A stretch of DNA of 64,000 nt from an uncultured bacterium. Lineage in GTDB: Bacteria; Bacteroidota; Bacteroidia; Bacteroidales; Bacteroidaceae. The notes under the pieces were generated by a model, which worked only from the letters and a program-made list of their open reading frames with translations, had not been told where the DNA came from and ran no database searches. The DNA lies in contig CAJMSE010000007.1 in the NCBI GenBank assembly GCA_905216025.1, forward strand, positions 62,001 through 126,000. The letters run 5' to 3'. A program made the translations under genes and the position numbers. Shown here piece after piece: positions 51,612 through 59,974 of this stretch; within the stretch, counting starts at the first letter, position 1; every line of letters begins with the position of its first letter.

Positions 51612-52610
51612 ATGAAGATAGTGATAGACGACAAGATACCCTATATACGCGAGGCGGTGGCCGCCATCACGGCCGATGCCGTATATAAGGGCGGAAGCGA
51701 GATTACGGCTGCCGACGTGCGCGATGCCGACGCACTGATAGTGAGGACGCGCACGCGCTGCGACGAGAGCCTGCTCGCAGGCAGCAGGGTGCGCTTCATA
51801 GCCACGGCGACCATCGGTTACGACCATATAGACACGGAGTATCTCGGCCGGGCGGGCATCAGCTGGACCAACTGCCCGGGGTGCAATGCCGGTTCGGTGG
51901 CCCAGTATGTGCGCTCGTCGCTGCTGCTGCTCAGCCGCGACTTCGGCCTCAGTCTGCAGGGAGCCGTGATAGGCGTCGTCGGCTGCGGCCATGTGGGTTC
52001 GCTCGTGGCCGCCGCCGCCCGGGAACTGGGCATGGAGGTGCTCGTGTGCGACCCGCCGCTGGGCCGCGCCGGCTTCGTGGATATGGGCGAGATAGAGCGC
52101 CGCGCCGACGTGATAACGTTCCACGTGCCCCTAACCAAGGACGGTCCGCACCCCACGTGGCATCTTGCCGGCAGCGCCTTCTTCGGCCGTCTGCGCCGCC
52201 GTCCGTTCATCATCAACAGCAGCCGCGGGGCCGTCGTCGACGGAGCGGCCCTCGCCGCCGCCCTCGCCGCCGGCACGGTGCGCCAGGCCGTGATAGACAC
52301 GTGGGAGAACGAGCCCGACATCGACCGCGCCCTGCTCGGCCGGGTGTATATCGGCACGCCGCACATTGCAGGATATTCGGCCGACGGCAAGGTGAATGCC
52401 GACAACATGTCGCTGGCCGCGCTCTGCCGCTTCTTCGGCCTCGAGCCGCCCCGTCCCGTCACCGCGCCGCCGCTGCCCGCCGGCTTCAGGTATACCGGCG
52501 ACCCGCTCGAGCTATATAATCCCCTCCGCGACAGCGACGCACTCAAGGCCGACCCCTCGCTCTTCGAATATCTGCGCGGGCACTATCCGCTCCGCCGGGA
52601 AAGTTGCTGA
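51612..52610 (+). CDS. pdxB: Erythronate-4-phosphate dehydrogenase
   Basis: A 332-aa D-2-hydroxyacid dehydrogenase. It starts MKIVIDDKIPYIREAV as PdxB does, has the NAD loop GVVGCGHVGSLV, NCPGCNAGSVAQYV and TPHIAGYSADGK, and the catalytic R/E/H set in context (SSRGAVVDG, DTWENEPD, HIAG). It oxidises erythronate-4-phosphate in the DXP-independent route to pyridoxal phosphate. The C-terminal dimerisation segment is shorter than in E. coli. Divergent from the DUF4254 operon. Confidence 0.92.
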   Translation: MKIVIDDKIPYIREAVAAITADAVYKGGSEITAADVRDADALIVRTRTRCDESLLAGSRVRFIATATIGYDHIDTEYLGRAGISWTNCPGCNAGSVAQYVRSSLLLLSRDFGLSLQGAVIGVVGCGHVGSLVAAAARELGMEVLVCDPPLGRAGFVDMGEIERRADVITFHVPLTKDGPHPTWHLAGSAFFGRLRRRPFIINSSRGAVVDGAALAAALAAGTVRQAVIDTWENEPDIDRALLGRVYIGTPHIAGYSADGKVNADNMSLAALCRFFGLEPPRPVTAPPLPAGFRYTGDPLELYNPLRDSDALKADPSLFEYLRGHYPLRRESC

Positions 52611-52721
52611 AAAGCCGCCGCCGGCCGGAGGCATTTTCATAAATATCTCCTTTTCAGGCTATTAAATATTGCACATATACCCCCTGTTTGTGCAATAAAG
52701 CGCGCTTTTTTGCTCAAATAA

Positions 52722-52753
52722 TTTGCGTAAGTGAATAAAAATTAGTTACTTTG
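52722..52753 (+). promoter_or_regulatory. Promoter of acpP
   Basis: TTTG at 52722-52725, a 20-nt spacer, then TTACTTTG at 52746-52753. The -7 box is one base off the consensus. It lies 53 nt before the ATG. Confidence 0.5.
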
Positions 52754-52806
52754 CAGCCGGATTTTTCAAGATTGAAGTAATTATTAACAATTTAAACATT
52801 ACAATT

Positions 52807-53043
52807 ATGTCAGAAATCGAATCAAAAGTAAAGGCAATCATCGTTGATAAACTTGGCGTTGACGAGGCTGAAGTAAAACCGGAAGCAAGTTTCACAAACG
52901 ACCTGGGTGCCGACTCTCTGGATACAGTTGAGCTCATCATGGAATTTGAGAAGGAGTTTGGTATCTCTATTCCGGACGACAAGGCTGAGAAGATCGGCAC
53001 TGTAGGCGACGCCATCGCTTACATCGAGGAGAACGCGAAATAA
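52807..53043 (+). CDS. acpP: Acyl carrier protein
   Basis: A 78-aa acidic protein with the phosphopantetheine site DLGADSLDTVE (Ser37). It carries the growing acyl chain in type II fatty acid synthesis. fabF and rnc follow on the same strand in the order common for Bacteroidota, but with an unusually long gap of about 200 bp to fabF that holds repeats. Confidence 0.98.
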   Translation: MSEIESKVKAIIVDKLGVDEAEVKPEASFTNDLGADSLDTVELIMEFEKEFGISIPDDKAEKIGTVGDAIAYIEENAK

Positions 53044-53088
53044 TATTTTCAGACAGAAGGTTTATTGACGAGAGTTGAAAAACTTAGC

Positions 53089-53169
53089 TGAAAGATAAAA
53101 GACGGAGGCTGAAGGAGAGTGCGCCGGATGGTGTTGCGGTTCTTTCATCTTTCGTCTTTCGTCTTTCTT
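53089..53169. repeat. Imperfect inverted repeat of GAAAGAT/ATCTTTC words between acpP and fabF
   Basis: The left side has TGAAAGATAAAAGAC and the right side TTCATCTTTCGTCTTTC plus another GTCTTTC. These are the same short words in opposite orientation. It widens the acpP-fabF gap and could attenuate read-through. Confidence 0.5.
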
Positions 53170-53247
53170 AACGGGGTGTTTCACCGTCATGCAGGCCCTC
53201 AGCCCGCATCGCTCGCAATGCCGGCCTTCGTCATAAAACGACAATCA

Positions 53248-54510
53248 ATGGAATTAAAAAGAGTAGTTGTAACGGGTCTGGGAGCCGTGACGCCTGTGGG
53301 AAACAACCCCGAGGAGACATGGAACAACCTCATCAACGGAGTGAGCGGTGCCGCACCCATTACATTATTTGACGCATCTAAGTTCAAGACGCAGTTCGGC
53401 TGCGAGGTTAAAGGCGTAAACTTTGCCGAATACATCGACCGCAAGGAAATGCGCAAGATGGACCGCTACACCCAGCTGGCCTTCGTATCAGCCATACAGG
53501 CTGTGAAAGACAGCGGCATGGACCTGGAGAGCGTCGACAAGAACCGTGTCGGAGTAATCTTCGGCGTGGGCATCGGAGGTATCAAGACCTTCGAGGACGA
53601 AGTGAAATACTACGGCCAGCACGAGGAGGCCGGCCCGAAGTTCAACCCGTTCTTCATCCCGAAGATGATTGCCGACATCGCTGCCGGACAGATATCTATA
53701 CACTTCGGATTCCACGGACCCAACTATGCCACTACATCGGCATGCGCATCGTCGAGCAACGCGCTGGCCGACGCCTTCAACCAGATACGTCTGGGCAAGG
53801 CCGACGTCATCCTCGGCGGAGGTGCCGAGGCTGCCATCTGCGCCGTTGGCGTGGGCGGATTCAACGCCATGCACGCCCTCTCGACACGCAATGACGACCC
53901 CGAGCACGCATCACGCCCGTTCAGCAAGAGCCGCGACGGATTCATCATGGGTGAGGGTGCAGGCTGTCTCGTGCTCGAAGAGCTTGAGCACGCCAAGGCA
54001 CGCGGTGCCAAGATATACGCCGAGATGGTGGGCGAGGGCGCAAGCGCCGACGCATACCACATCACCGCATCGCACCCCGAAGGACTCGGTGCATGCCTCG
54101 TGATGGAGAACGCGCTGAAGGATGCCGGACTGAAGCCCGAGGACATCGACTACATCAACGTTCACGGAACGTCGACACCCGTAGGCGACATATCAGAGGC
54201 CAAGGCCATCAAGCAGGTCTTCGGCGATGCCGCATACAAGCTGAACATCAGCTCAACCAAGTCGATGACCGGTCACCTGCTCGGTGCTGCCGGTGCCGTT
54301 GAGGCCATGGCCACGGTGCTCGCAGTGAAGAACGACATCATCCCGCCGACAATCAACCACGACGAGGACGACAAGGACGAGGAAATCGACTATAACTTGA
54401 ATTTCACATTCAACAAGGCGCAGAAGCGCGAGGTGCGTGCCGCTATGAGCAACACCTTCGGATTCGGCGGCCACAACGCTTGTGTCATCTTCAAGAAGTA
54501 TGCTGAATAA
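53248..54510 (+). CDS. fabF: 3-oxoacyl-[ACP] synthase II (KAS II)
   Basis: A 420-aa condensing enzyme. The catalytic set is intact: C166 (TTSACASSS), H306 (VHGTSTPVGD) and H343 (MTGHLLGAAG). It elongates acyl-ACP with malonyl-ACP. The frame is open upstream to 53119, but homology starts at MELKRVVVTGLGAVTPVG (53248). Its last 11 nt overlap rnc. Confidence 0.97.
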   Translation: MELKRVVVTGLGAVTPVGNNPEETWNNLINGVSGAAPITLFDASKFKTQFGCEVKGVNFAEYIDRKEMRKMDRYTQLAFVSAIQAVKDSGMDLESVDKNRVGVIFGVGIGGIKTFEDEVKYYGQHEEAGPKFNPFFIPKMIADIAAGQISIHFGFHGPNYATTSACASSSNALADAFNQIRLGKADVILGGGAEAAICAVGVGGFNAMHALSTRNDDPEHASRPFSKSRDGFIMGEGAGCLVLEELEHAKARGAKIYAEMVGEGASADAYHITASHPEGLGACLVMENALKDAGLKPEDIDYINVHGTSTPVGDISEAKAIKQVFGDAAYKLNISSTKSMTGHLLGAAGAVEAMATVLAVKNDIIPPTINHDEDDKDEEIDYNLNFTFNKAQKREVRAAMSNTFGFGGHNACVIFKKYAE

Positions 54511-55558
54511 TAACCTCATAGACAGGATAAAGCTCCCTTTCCGCAAGGAGAAGGAGCTTTTTTCTTCTCTCTACGGCATCATGGGGTTCTATCCCCGCCG
54601 CATCGAATACTATAAGCTGGCACTCATGCACAAGAGTGTGGCAAGGCGAAACGCCAAGGGCAAGCCGCTGAACAACGAGCGGCTCGAGTTTCTCGGCGAC
54701 GCCGTGCTCGACGCCGTGGTGGGCGACATCGTCTACCGCCACTTCGAGGGCAAGCGCGAGGGATTCCTCACCAACACCCGCAGCAAGCTCGTGCAGCGCG
54801 ACACGCTCAACAGGCTGGCCAACGAGATGGGCATCAGCCGCCTCGTTCTCTCGTCGGGACACTCGTGCTCGCACAACAGCTACATGGGCGGCAACGCCTT
54901 CGAGGCACTCGTCGGGGCGATATATCTCGACCGGGGATACAACGCCTGCATGCGTTTCATGCAGAAGCGGATTCTCGCCCAGGTGATAAACATCGACAAG
55001 GTGGCCTACAAGGAGGTGAACTTCAAGAGCAAGCTGATAGAGTGGACGCAGAAGAACAAGGTGATACTGGAGTTCAGGCAGGTCAGCGAGACGAAGGCCG
55101 ACGACAACGCCAGTCCTGTGTTTACATACGAGGTGGTGGTCGAGGGGCTTACCGCCGGCAAGGGCACGGGCTACTCGAAGAAGGAGAGCCAGCAGACGGC
55201 GTCGAAGGAGGCGCTGCAGAAGCTGCGCCGCGAGACGAAGTTCATCGATGCCGTGTTTGCCGCGAAGGCCGGCCGCACCAAGATGGAGGAGGAGCCGGTG
55301 CTCAACGTTCCGGAGACGGAGGAGAAGCACGACTTCATCATCAGCCGTCCGGAGAACGCCGTGGAGAAACCGCATAAGACGGCGGAGAAGGCTGACAAGG
55401 CCGAGGCGAAGGTCCGCGGCAGGGCGAATAAGGAGATAGAGGAAAGCCGTGAGGCCGCGGCAGCCGACGAGTTCGACCTGTCTGACATCACGGCAACTCC
55501 GAAAGAACTTTCAAAAGAAGACATCATCGCTGCGGCAGAGAGTGCCGCATACGAGTAG
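54500..55558 (+). CDS. rnc: Ribonuclease III with long C-terminal extension
   Basis: A 352-aa double-strand RNA endonuclease. The RNase III signature ERLEFLGDAVLD is at residues 60-71 and the second acidic site is GNAFEALVGAIYLDRGY. A dsRNA-binding domain follows (about 185-262, KGTGYSKKESQQTASKEALQ). About 90 further residues are A, K and E rich with no fold evident. Usual bacterial enzymes are about 225-250 aa. The ATG at 54500 overlaps fabF, implying coupled translation. Confidence 0.95.
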   Translation: MLNNNLIDRIKLPFRKEKELFSSLYGIMGFYPRRIEYYKLALMHKSVARRNAKGKPLNNERLEFLGDAVLDAVVGDIVYRHFEGKREGFLTNTRSKLVQRDTLNRLANEMGISRLVLSSGHSCSHNSYMGGNAFEALVGAIYLDRGYNACMRFMQKRILAQVINIDKVAYKEVNFKSKLIEWTQKNKVILEFRQVSETKADDNASPVFTYEVVVEGLTAGKGTGYSKKESQQTASKEALQKLRRETKFIDAVFAAKAGRTKMEEEPVLNVPETEEKHDFIISRPENAVEKPHKTAEKADKAEAKVRGRANKEIEESREAAAADEFDLSDITATPKELSKEDIIAAAESAAYE

Positions 55559-55582
55559 TTGTCTCTCGCGAGAAAGTCCTTT

Positions 55583-56875
55583 TCACAGGGTTTTCTCGTA
55601 AGAGTCAATCTTTTCGAGATAGTATCGGCGAAAGTCTTTCCAGTGATAGAACGGGGCAATGTCTGTCTTTATGGGCAGCGTTGCCTCGTTTTCGTTCAGC
55701 AATACCTTAAAGATAACGTCGCTGTCGGCGTCGTCCTTGCGGTAGAACACCAGCTGTATGTTTGCCCCCATGGGGAATATCCGGTAGTTTATCCAGCCCT
55801 TTTTCTCGAGCTTGTCCATGTCGTCGACAGCCATGTCGTAGCCGTTGATGCCGAGGAGGCACGTCAGCGGGAGCACCATTGTCTCGTGGCCGAAGCGCAG
55901 CGTGGCTCTGTTTCCGGACAGGGCGATGCAGCTGTCGGCCTCCTCGATGATGCGGCGCAGCAGGTTACGCTGGGTGAAGGGCTGCGTGCCGCCGTTGAGG
56001 GGGCACGCGCCGTAGGTGATGTACCACCTCACGTTGTTCTTGAGCCAGTTGCCGTACAGTTCGTTGTCGGTGAAAATATCGTACAGAGTGACGCTGCTCC
56101 GCGACTCGCAGTTCTGTATGTTGGATGCCAGCTTGAAGAGACGGTCGCTCAGCTGCACGGCATCGACGTTACGGCTGACGTATGCCGTGTCGCTGAAGAG
56201 CGTTCCGATGAGGCGGCTGTGCGTCGGATGGCGGCGGCAGAAGTCGTCGTATGCTTTTCCGGCACTGCCCGACATCCTCTTCGAGGTCAGCTCCTTGTCG
56301 CCGAAGTTCATGTAGTACATGTCGTGCATGCTTGCGTCGTGCGCGATGTTCAGCTGCGGGTTGAGCTGCGCCAGTTGCAGCAGCTCGTTCTCCATAGACA
56401 GTATGCACCTTATCACCACCGTGCTGCGGGCATCCACGTCGGCGCTGCCGGCGAACACCTCGGGAAACCGCTCGTACATCCTCCGCGCAATGTCGCGGTG
56501 CTGCCGTGCGCCGAGCGGCGTCAGTTCGCCGAGCCGTCCGCCGGCCTCGCTGCGCAGGCGGCCTATCCGTTCCATCACGTCGCGCCCCAGGGCAGTGAGC
56601 GCCCCGGCGCTGTCGGCCTTCGCAAGGGTGTTGTAAGGGTAGTCGTACTCGTCGCTTCCGATGAGGAACCGCGACCCGTGGCGGCCGTAATGGCTGATGT
56701 AGAACGGCCGTTTCCCGTCGGGAGCCTTTGCCTGCCGTGCCGGCATGGGGTTAGGGTATGCCAGGTGGTTCGATGCCGAGAGGCGCACGTTTCTCTCTAT
56801 CTCTCTGCGCGCCGGCTGTGCCGCGGCTGTCAAGGCAGATAGCAGCAAGACTGCCGAAAGGAAGATTTTTCTCAT
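55583..56875 (-). CDS. Secreted histidine phosphatase (MINPP/phytase-like)
   Basis: A 430-aa branch 2 histidine phosphatase. Signal peptide (MRKIFLSAVLLLSALTAAAQ). Catalytic RHGSR is at 65-69 and the proton donor pair H330-E331 (FGHETM). The HE pair and overall length match multiple inositol polyphosphate phosphatases, such as those of Bacteroides that degrade phytate. It would act in the periplasm or on outer-membrane vesicles to release phosphate. Specificity is inferred. Its promoter is back-to-back with that of the next gene. Confidence 0.88.
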   Translation of the reverse strand: MRKIFLSAVLLLSALTAAAQPARREIERNVRLSASNHLAYPNPMPARQAKAPDGKRPFYISHYGRHGSRFLIGSDEYDYPYNTLAKADSAGALTALGRDVMERIGRLRSEAGGRLGELTPLGARQHRDIARRMYERFPEVFAGSADVDARSTVVIRCILSMENELLQLAQLNPQLNIAHDASMHDMYYMNFGDKELTSKRMSGSAGKAYDDFCRRHPTHSRLIGTLFSDTAYVSRNVDAVQLSDRLFKLASNIQNCESRSSVTLYDIFTDNELYGNWLKNNVRWYITYGACPLNGGTQPFTQRNLLRRIIEEADSCIALSGNRATLRFGHETMVLPLTCLLGINGYDMAVDDMDKLEKKGWINYRIFPMGANIQLVFYRKDDADSDVIFKVLLNENEATLPIKTDIAPFYHWKDFRRYYLEKIDSYEKTL

Positions 56876-56897
56876 AAGTTTGCTTGTTTTATCGGTG

Positions 56898-56905
56898 CAA
56901 ATATA
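56898..56905 (-). promoter_or_regulatory. -7 box of the histidine phosphatase gene
   Basis: TATATTTG on the minus strand, 22 nt before the ATG at 56875. It faces away from the box at 56918, 12 nt apart. Confidence 0.65.
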
Positions 56906-56917
56906 GAAAAATAATCG

Positions 56918-56925
56918 TATATTTG
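56918..56925 (+). promoter_or_regulatory. -7 box of the gene at 56960
   Basis: TATATTTG followed by CAAC, 34 nt before the ATG. Its -33 region overlaps the -7 box of the divergent phosphatase promoter. Confidence 0.65.
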
Positions 56926-56959
56926 CAACATCGACAAATCAGAAAAACCAATAAAGAGC

Positions 56960-57607
56960 ATGGCAAAGACATATCAATGGTCCGACGATTACTGGCTGCT
57001 GCTGATGCAGCTCTACCTGCGCCGCCCGGCGGGCATCAAGCCGCTGTACAGCCGTGAGATGGTCGGGCTGAGCCTCGAGCTTCACATCCCGCCGGCCGAA
57101 CTGTTCGCGCGGATGTGCTCCATAGCCAACATGGAGACGCCGCGCATAGAGCGTATATGGCAGACCTACGGCTCGAACCCGCGCAAGCTGTCGCGCGCCG
57201 TGGCCCTGTTGCGTGCCATGAACGGATTTAACACGGCCGGCGGGTTCTACGACGGGGTGGAGGTGAACGAGACTTTCGAGTGCGACTTCAAGCCCGTGGC
57301 CGAGGGAGAGACCGTCACCCCCGTCATGCTCATACTGATTCTCGACCTCTACTTCCGCCTCACGCCCCTGACGATGGTGCCCGAGACGCCCGAGGTGGTG
57401 GAGCTGGCGCGCCTCATCGGCATGCGGCCGGCCGCCGTCGCCGACATCATGGATGTGTATCAGCACTGCGACCCCTATCTCAACCGCCGCGACGTGACGT
57501 TCAGTCCGCTCCTCATGCCCTGCCAGCAGATATGGCAGCGCTTCGGCAACAGCAGCACGCCGGCACTCGCCTCCTTCGCCTCGCAGCTGAAGGAATACTT
57601 TTATTAA
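56960..57607 (+). CDS. Conserved hypothetical, helical
   Basis: A 215-aa protein without signal peptide or membrane segment. It begins MAKTYQWSDDYWLLLMQLYL, followed by RRPAGIKPLYSREMVGLSLE. It is strongly helical, and the pattern suggests a DNA-binding or scaffold protein, but no motif is certain. Two parts show related wording (LGIPPAELFARM-like and GMRPAAVADIMDV), maybe two helical repeats. Its own promoter and typical codon use make it a real gene. Family unknown to me. Confidence 0.65.
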   Translation: MAKTYQWSDDYWLLLMQLYLRRPAGIKPLYSREMVGLSLELHIPPAELFARMCSIANMETPRIERIWQTYGSNPRKLSRAVALLRAMNGFNTAGGFYDGVEVNETFECDFKPVAEGETVTPVMLILILDLYFRLTPLTMVPETPEVVELARLIGMRPAAVADIMDVYQHCDPYLNRRDVTFSPLLMPCQQIWQRFGNSSTPALASFASQLKEYFY

Positions 57608-57664
57608 TTACGAATTTGGAGTTACGAATTACGAGTTGTCGGCTACAGCCGATGTTGAATTATG

Positions 57665-57755
57665 AATTACGAATTGCCATGCGGCATGGAACTGCGTATC
57701 TATCACAAGATAATCTATATCGTTACAGTTTCATGCCGCATGGCAATTCGTAATT
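57665..57755. repeat. Inverted repeat with 24-bp perfect arms
   Basis: Arms 57665-57688 and 57732-57755, core GAATTGCCATGCGGCATG; pairing extends inward with one mismatch (CATGGAACTG / CAGTTTCATG). The flanks from 57608 to 57820 hold AATTACGAATT words like those after the MFS gene. It lies between convergent genes and could be a two-way terminator or a repeat element. Confidence 0.8.
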
Positions 57756-57817
57756 AAATGACTCGTAATCGCAGCGAAGCGAGAATAATTCGTCATTCCA
57801 AACTCGTCATTCGTAAT

Positions 57818-58459
57818 TCATATCTGCCCCGCCTCGACCATCAGGACCACGCGTTCCGTGAGGCGGTCGGTCTCTTCCGGGTCGTAGGCTTTGTTGAGGT
57901 TGGCGCCGAAGATGGAGGAGAACGCCTGCCAGAAGCCGGCGCGGATGGGGCCGAGGAAGGCCTTGAGGATGTCGTACGAGGAGGAGTTGCACTCGCGGTA
58001 GACCAGCTTTATCAGCAGCTTGCCCTGCGAGTAGGTGAGCTTTTTCATCCTCGGCTTGTATTGCTTGTATATCCCGTCCTCGACTTTCTTGAGGTGCGCG
58101 TCGCGCGATTTCTTGTCGGGCAGCGTCTCGAGATACTCGTATGTCTCGATGATAATCCTGTTCACCTCCTTCGCTATGGGCAGCACCGTCTTCACGTTCC
58201 TCACCAGGCGCGAGTAGCTGGCGGCCTGTTTCTTGTCCTTGAAGGCCAGTTCGGGATATACGTAGACGTTGTTCATCTCCATATACTGTATGGAGTCGCC
58301 GCCTTCGAGCACCTTTCCCACCTTCACCATGGGCACGAAGGTGGGGCTGTCCATGTCCACCTCCCTGTCTTCGGGGTGCACGGACTTTCCCTTGCCCTGT
58401 GCCGCGGCCGTGAGGGCGCAGCTGGCGAGGATGGCGGTGATGACGACGCGTATTCTCAT
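57818..58459 (-). CDS. DUF4294 family exported protein
   Basis: A 213-aa protein with a signal peptide (MRIRVVITAILASCALTAAA). The mature part MNNVYVYPELAFKDKKQAAS, YSRLVRNVKTVLPIAKEVNR and LIKLVYRECNSSSYDILKAF matches DUF4294, found in Bacteroidota. Function unknown. The start at 58459 is taken because an upstream ATG at 58471 overlaps the -7 box (58469-58476). Confidence 0.75.
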   Translation of the reverse strand: MRIRVVITAILASCALTAAAQGKGKSVHPEDREVDMDSPTFVPMVKVGKVLEGGDSIQYMEMNNVYVYPELAFKDKKQAASYSRLVRNVKTVLPIAKEVNRIIIETYEYLETLPDKKSRDAHLKKVEDGIYKQYKPRMKKLTYSQGKLLIKLVYRECNSSSYDILKAFLGPIRAGFWQAFSSIFGANLNKAYDPEETDRLTERVVLMVEAGQI

Positions 58460-58468
58460 ATCCGTCTG

Positions 58469-58476
58469 CAAAAGTA
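58469..58476 (-). promoter_or_regulatory. -7 box of the DUF4294 gene
   Basis: TACTTTTG on the minus strand, ending 9 nt before the ATG at 58459. The leader would be only a few bases. Confidence 0.5.
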
Positions 58477-58539
58477 TTAATATTTTTCCGTTCGCGGTGC
58501 TGCCGGCCTGTTATTAAACGTGAACGGCGCCGATATTCG

Positions 58540-59508
58540 TCAGTGGAGCCCCTCTATCGGCTTTGCGCCGAGGCATTTCAGGTTGGCCTCGAGCTGCCTC
58601 GTGCTGCTCGCGCCGACCAGTACCGACGTCACTCCGCGGTGCTGCAGTATCCACGCCAGGGCCATCTCGGCCAGCGTCTCGCCGCGCTTCTGCGCCTCGG
58701 CGTTGTATCCGCGGAGCCGCCCGAGCAGTTCCGGCGTGAGCATGTCGGGGCGCAGGAACTTCCCCTTCGACATGCGGCTGTCTGCCGGTATGCCGCCGAG
58801 ATACCTGTCGGTGAGCAGTCCCTGTGCCAGGGGCGAGAACGAGATGAAGCCCACTCCCTCGCGCTGGCACTCGTCGATGATGCCTTCCTCCACCGGCGCG
58901 CGGTCTATCATGTTGAGCCGTCCCTGATATATCAGCAGCGGAACGTCGCGCTCGCGCAGATACTTCACCGCCACCTTGAGGGCGTGCAGCGGCCACCTCG
59001 ATATGCCGACGTAGAGCGCCTTGCCTGCGCGGACGATGTCGACGAGTGCCTGGAGCGTCTCCTCGAGCGGTGTGTCGGGGTCGTAGCGGTGGCTGTAGAA
59101 CAGGTCGACATAGTCTATCCGCATGCGGCGCAGGCTCTGGTCGAGGCTCGCCATGAGATACTTCCGCGAGCCCCAGTTGCCGTAGGGGCCGGGCCACATG
59201 TCGTATCCGGCCTTCGTGCTGATGAAGAGTTCGTCGCGGTAGGGTCGGAAGTCGTCGTCCATCAGCCGGCCGACGGTCTCTTCGGCGCTGCCGTATGGCG
59301 GGCCGTAGTTGTTTGCCAGGTCGAAGTGTGTGATGCCGTGGTCGAATGCGTAGCGTGTTATCTCGCGGCTGCGGCCGTAGTCGTCCACGCCCCCGAAGTT
59401 GTGCCAGAAGCCGAGGCTCACCTTGGGCAGCAGCACACCGCTGCGCCCGCATCTCTCGTACTCCATGCCGCCGTCGTAGCGGTGCTCGTCTGCAATATAC
59501 TGTTCCAT
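58540..59508 (-). CDS. Aldo-keto reductase, YghZ-like
   Basis: A 322-aa TIM-barrel oxidoreductase. Active-site region FDLANNYGPPYGSAEETVGR with Y in NNYG, the lysine in STKAGYDMWPGPYGNWGS, and H in FYSHRYDPDTPLEETLQAL. The GYDMWPGPYG block marks the AKR14/YghZ (glyceraldehyde-3-phosphate reductase) group. NADPH is the expected cofactor. The open frame upstream to 59679 covers the GC hairpin and part of the repeat region; the start at 59508 follows the -7 box at 59548-59555. Confidence 0.9.
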   Translation of the reverse strand: MEQYIADEHRYDGGMEYERCGRSGVLLPKVSLGFWHNFGGVDDYGRSREITRYAFDHGITHFDLANNYGPPYGSAEETVGRLMDDDFRPYRDELFISTKAGYDMWPGPYGNWGSRKYLMASLDQSLRRMRIDYVDLFYSHRYDPDTPLEETLQALVDIVRAGKALYVGISRWPLHALKVAVKYLRERDVPLLIYQGRLNMIDRAPVEEGIIDECQREGVGFISFSPLAQGLLTDRYLGGIPADSRMSKGKFLRPDMLTPELLGRLRGYNAEAQKRGETLAEMALAWILQHRGVTSVLVGASSTRQLEANLKCLGAKPIEGLH

Positions 59509-59547
59509 GGGCTGTAGTTTGTTTAATGTCTTTTTGCGGGTTTTCTG

Positions 59548-59555
59548 CAAAGGTA
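59548..59555 (-). promoter_or_regulatory. -7 box of the aldo-keto reductase gene
   Basis: TACCTTTG on the minus strand, 39 nt before the ATG at 59508. It excludes the longer reading frame. Confidence 0.6.
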
Positions 59556-59619
59556 TAAAACATTTCCCGAAACGGCAAGGCATGACGCCCCAAAAAAGAT
59601 TGCAGGGGGCCCCACCCAA

Positions 59620-59636
59620 CCTCCCCAAAGGGGAGG
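59620..59636. repeat. GC-rich hairpin repeat (CCTCCCC-AAA-GGGGAGG)
   Basis: Perfect 7-bp arms. It is the same element type as 5698-5727 and lies about 28 nt before copy C of the dispersed repeat, as the first hairpin lies just before copy A. Confidence 0.6.
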
Positions 59637-59663
59637 GGAGCTGCGGGAGGAAACGAATAGAGA

Positions 59664-59825
59664 TTTTGACAGCTCTCAAAGACGGTTAGCACAGCAGGCA
59701 AAAACACTTTTGATAGCGGGCACAAACGCATTTGACAGCGGGCGGAATACATCGGCGGGCCGTCCGTTGCACCGTCAGAAGCTGCTGATTACACCGTCAC
59801 TGGTGCTCCGTTGCACCGTCAGAAG
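59664..59825 (+). repeat. Dispersed intergenic repeat, copy C
   Basis: It shares TTTTGACAGCTCTCAAA, AAAACACTTTTGATAGC, GGCGGAATACATCGGCGGGC and three ACCGTCAgAAG-type modules with copies A and B. It occupies the gap between the aldo-keto reductase and the sirtuin gene. The stretch from 59826 to 59974 has only a weak TATCTTTA-like box near 59928. Confidence 0.7.
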
Positions 59826-59974
59826 CCCCTCCCGGCATCGTCGGGAGGTCCTCGCCGGGCGGCTGTTTTTTGTCCGCCGTCTTAAATTTGTCAGTCCGCG
59901 CCTTTTGCCGTGTCGCTCTTTTGTTATATCTTTACACGGTAAACGACAAACAATAACAGTAATATTAAGTAGGT

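Noticed and set aside
53180..53200. A third parS-like site (TGTTTCAC half-site)
   Set aside because: Only the left half matches; the right half (CGTCATGC) does not.
58514..59752. A 412-codon open frame on the minus strand over the aldo-keto reductase
   Set aside because: It is a different frame over the same DNA; the aldo-keto reductase frame has all the family motifs.
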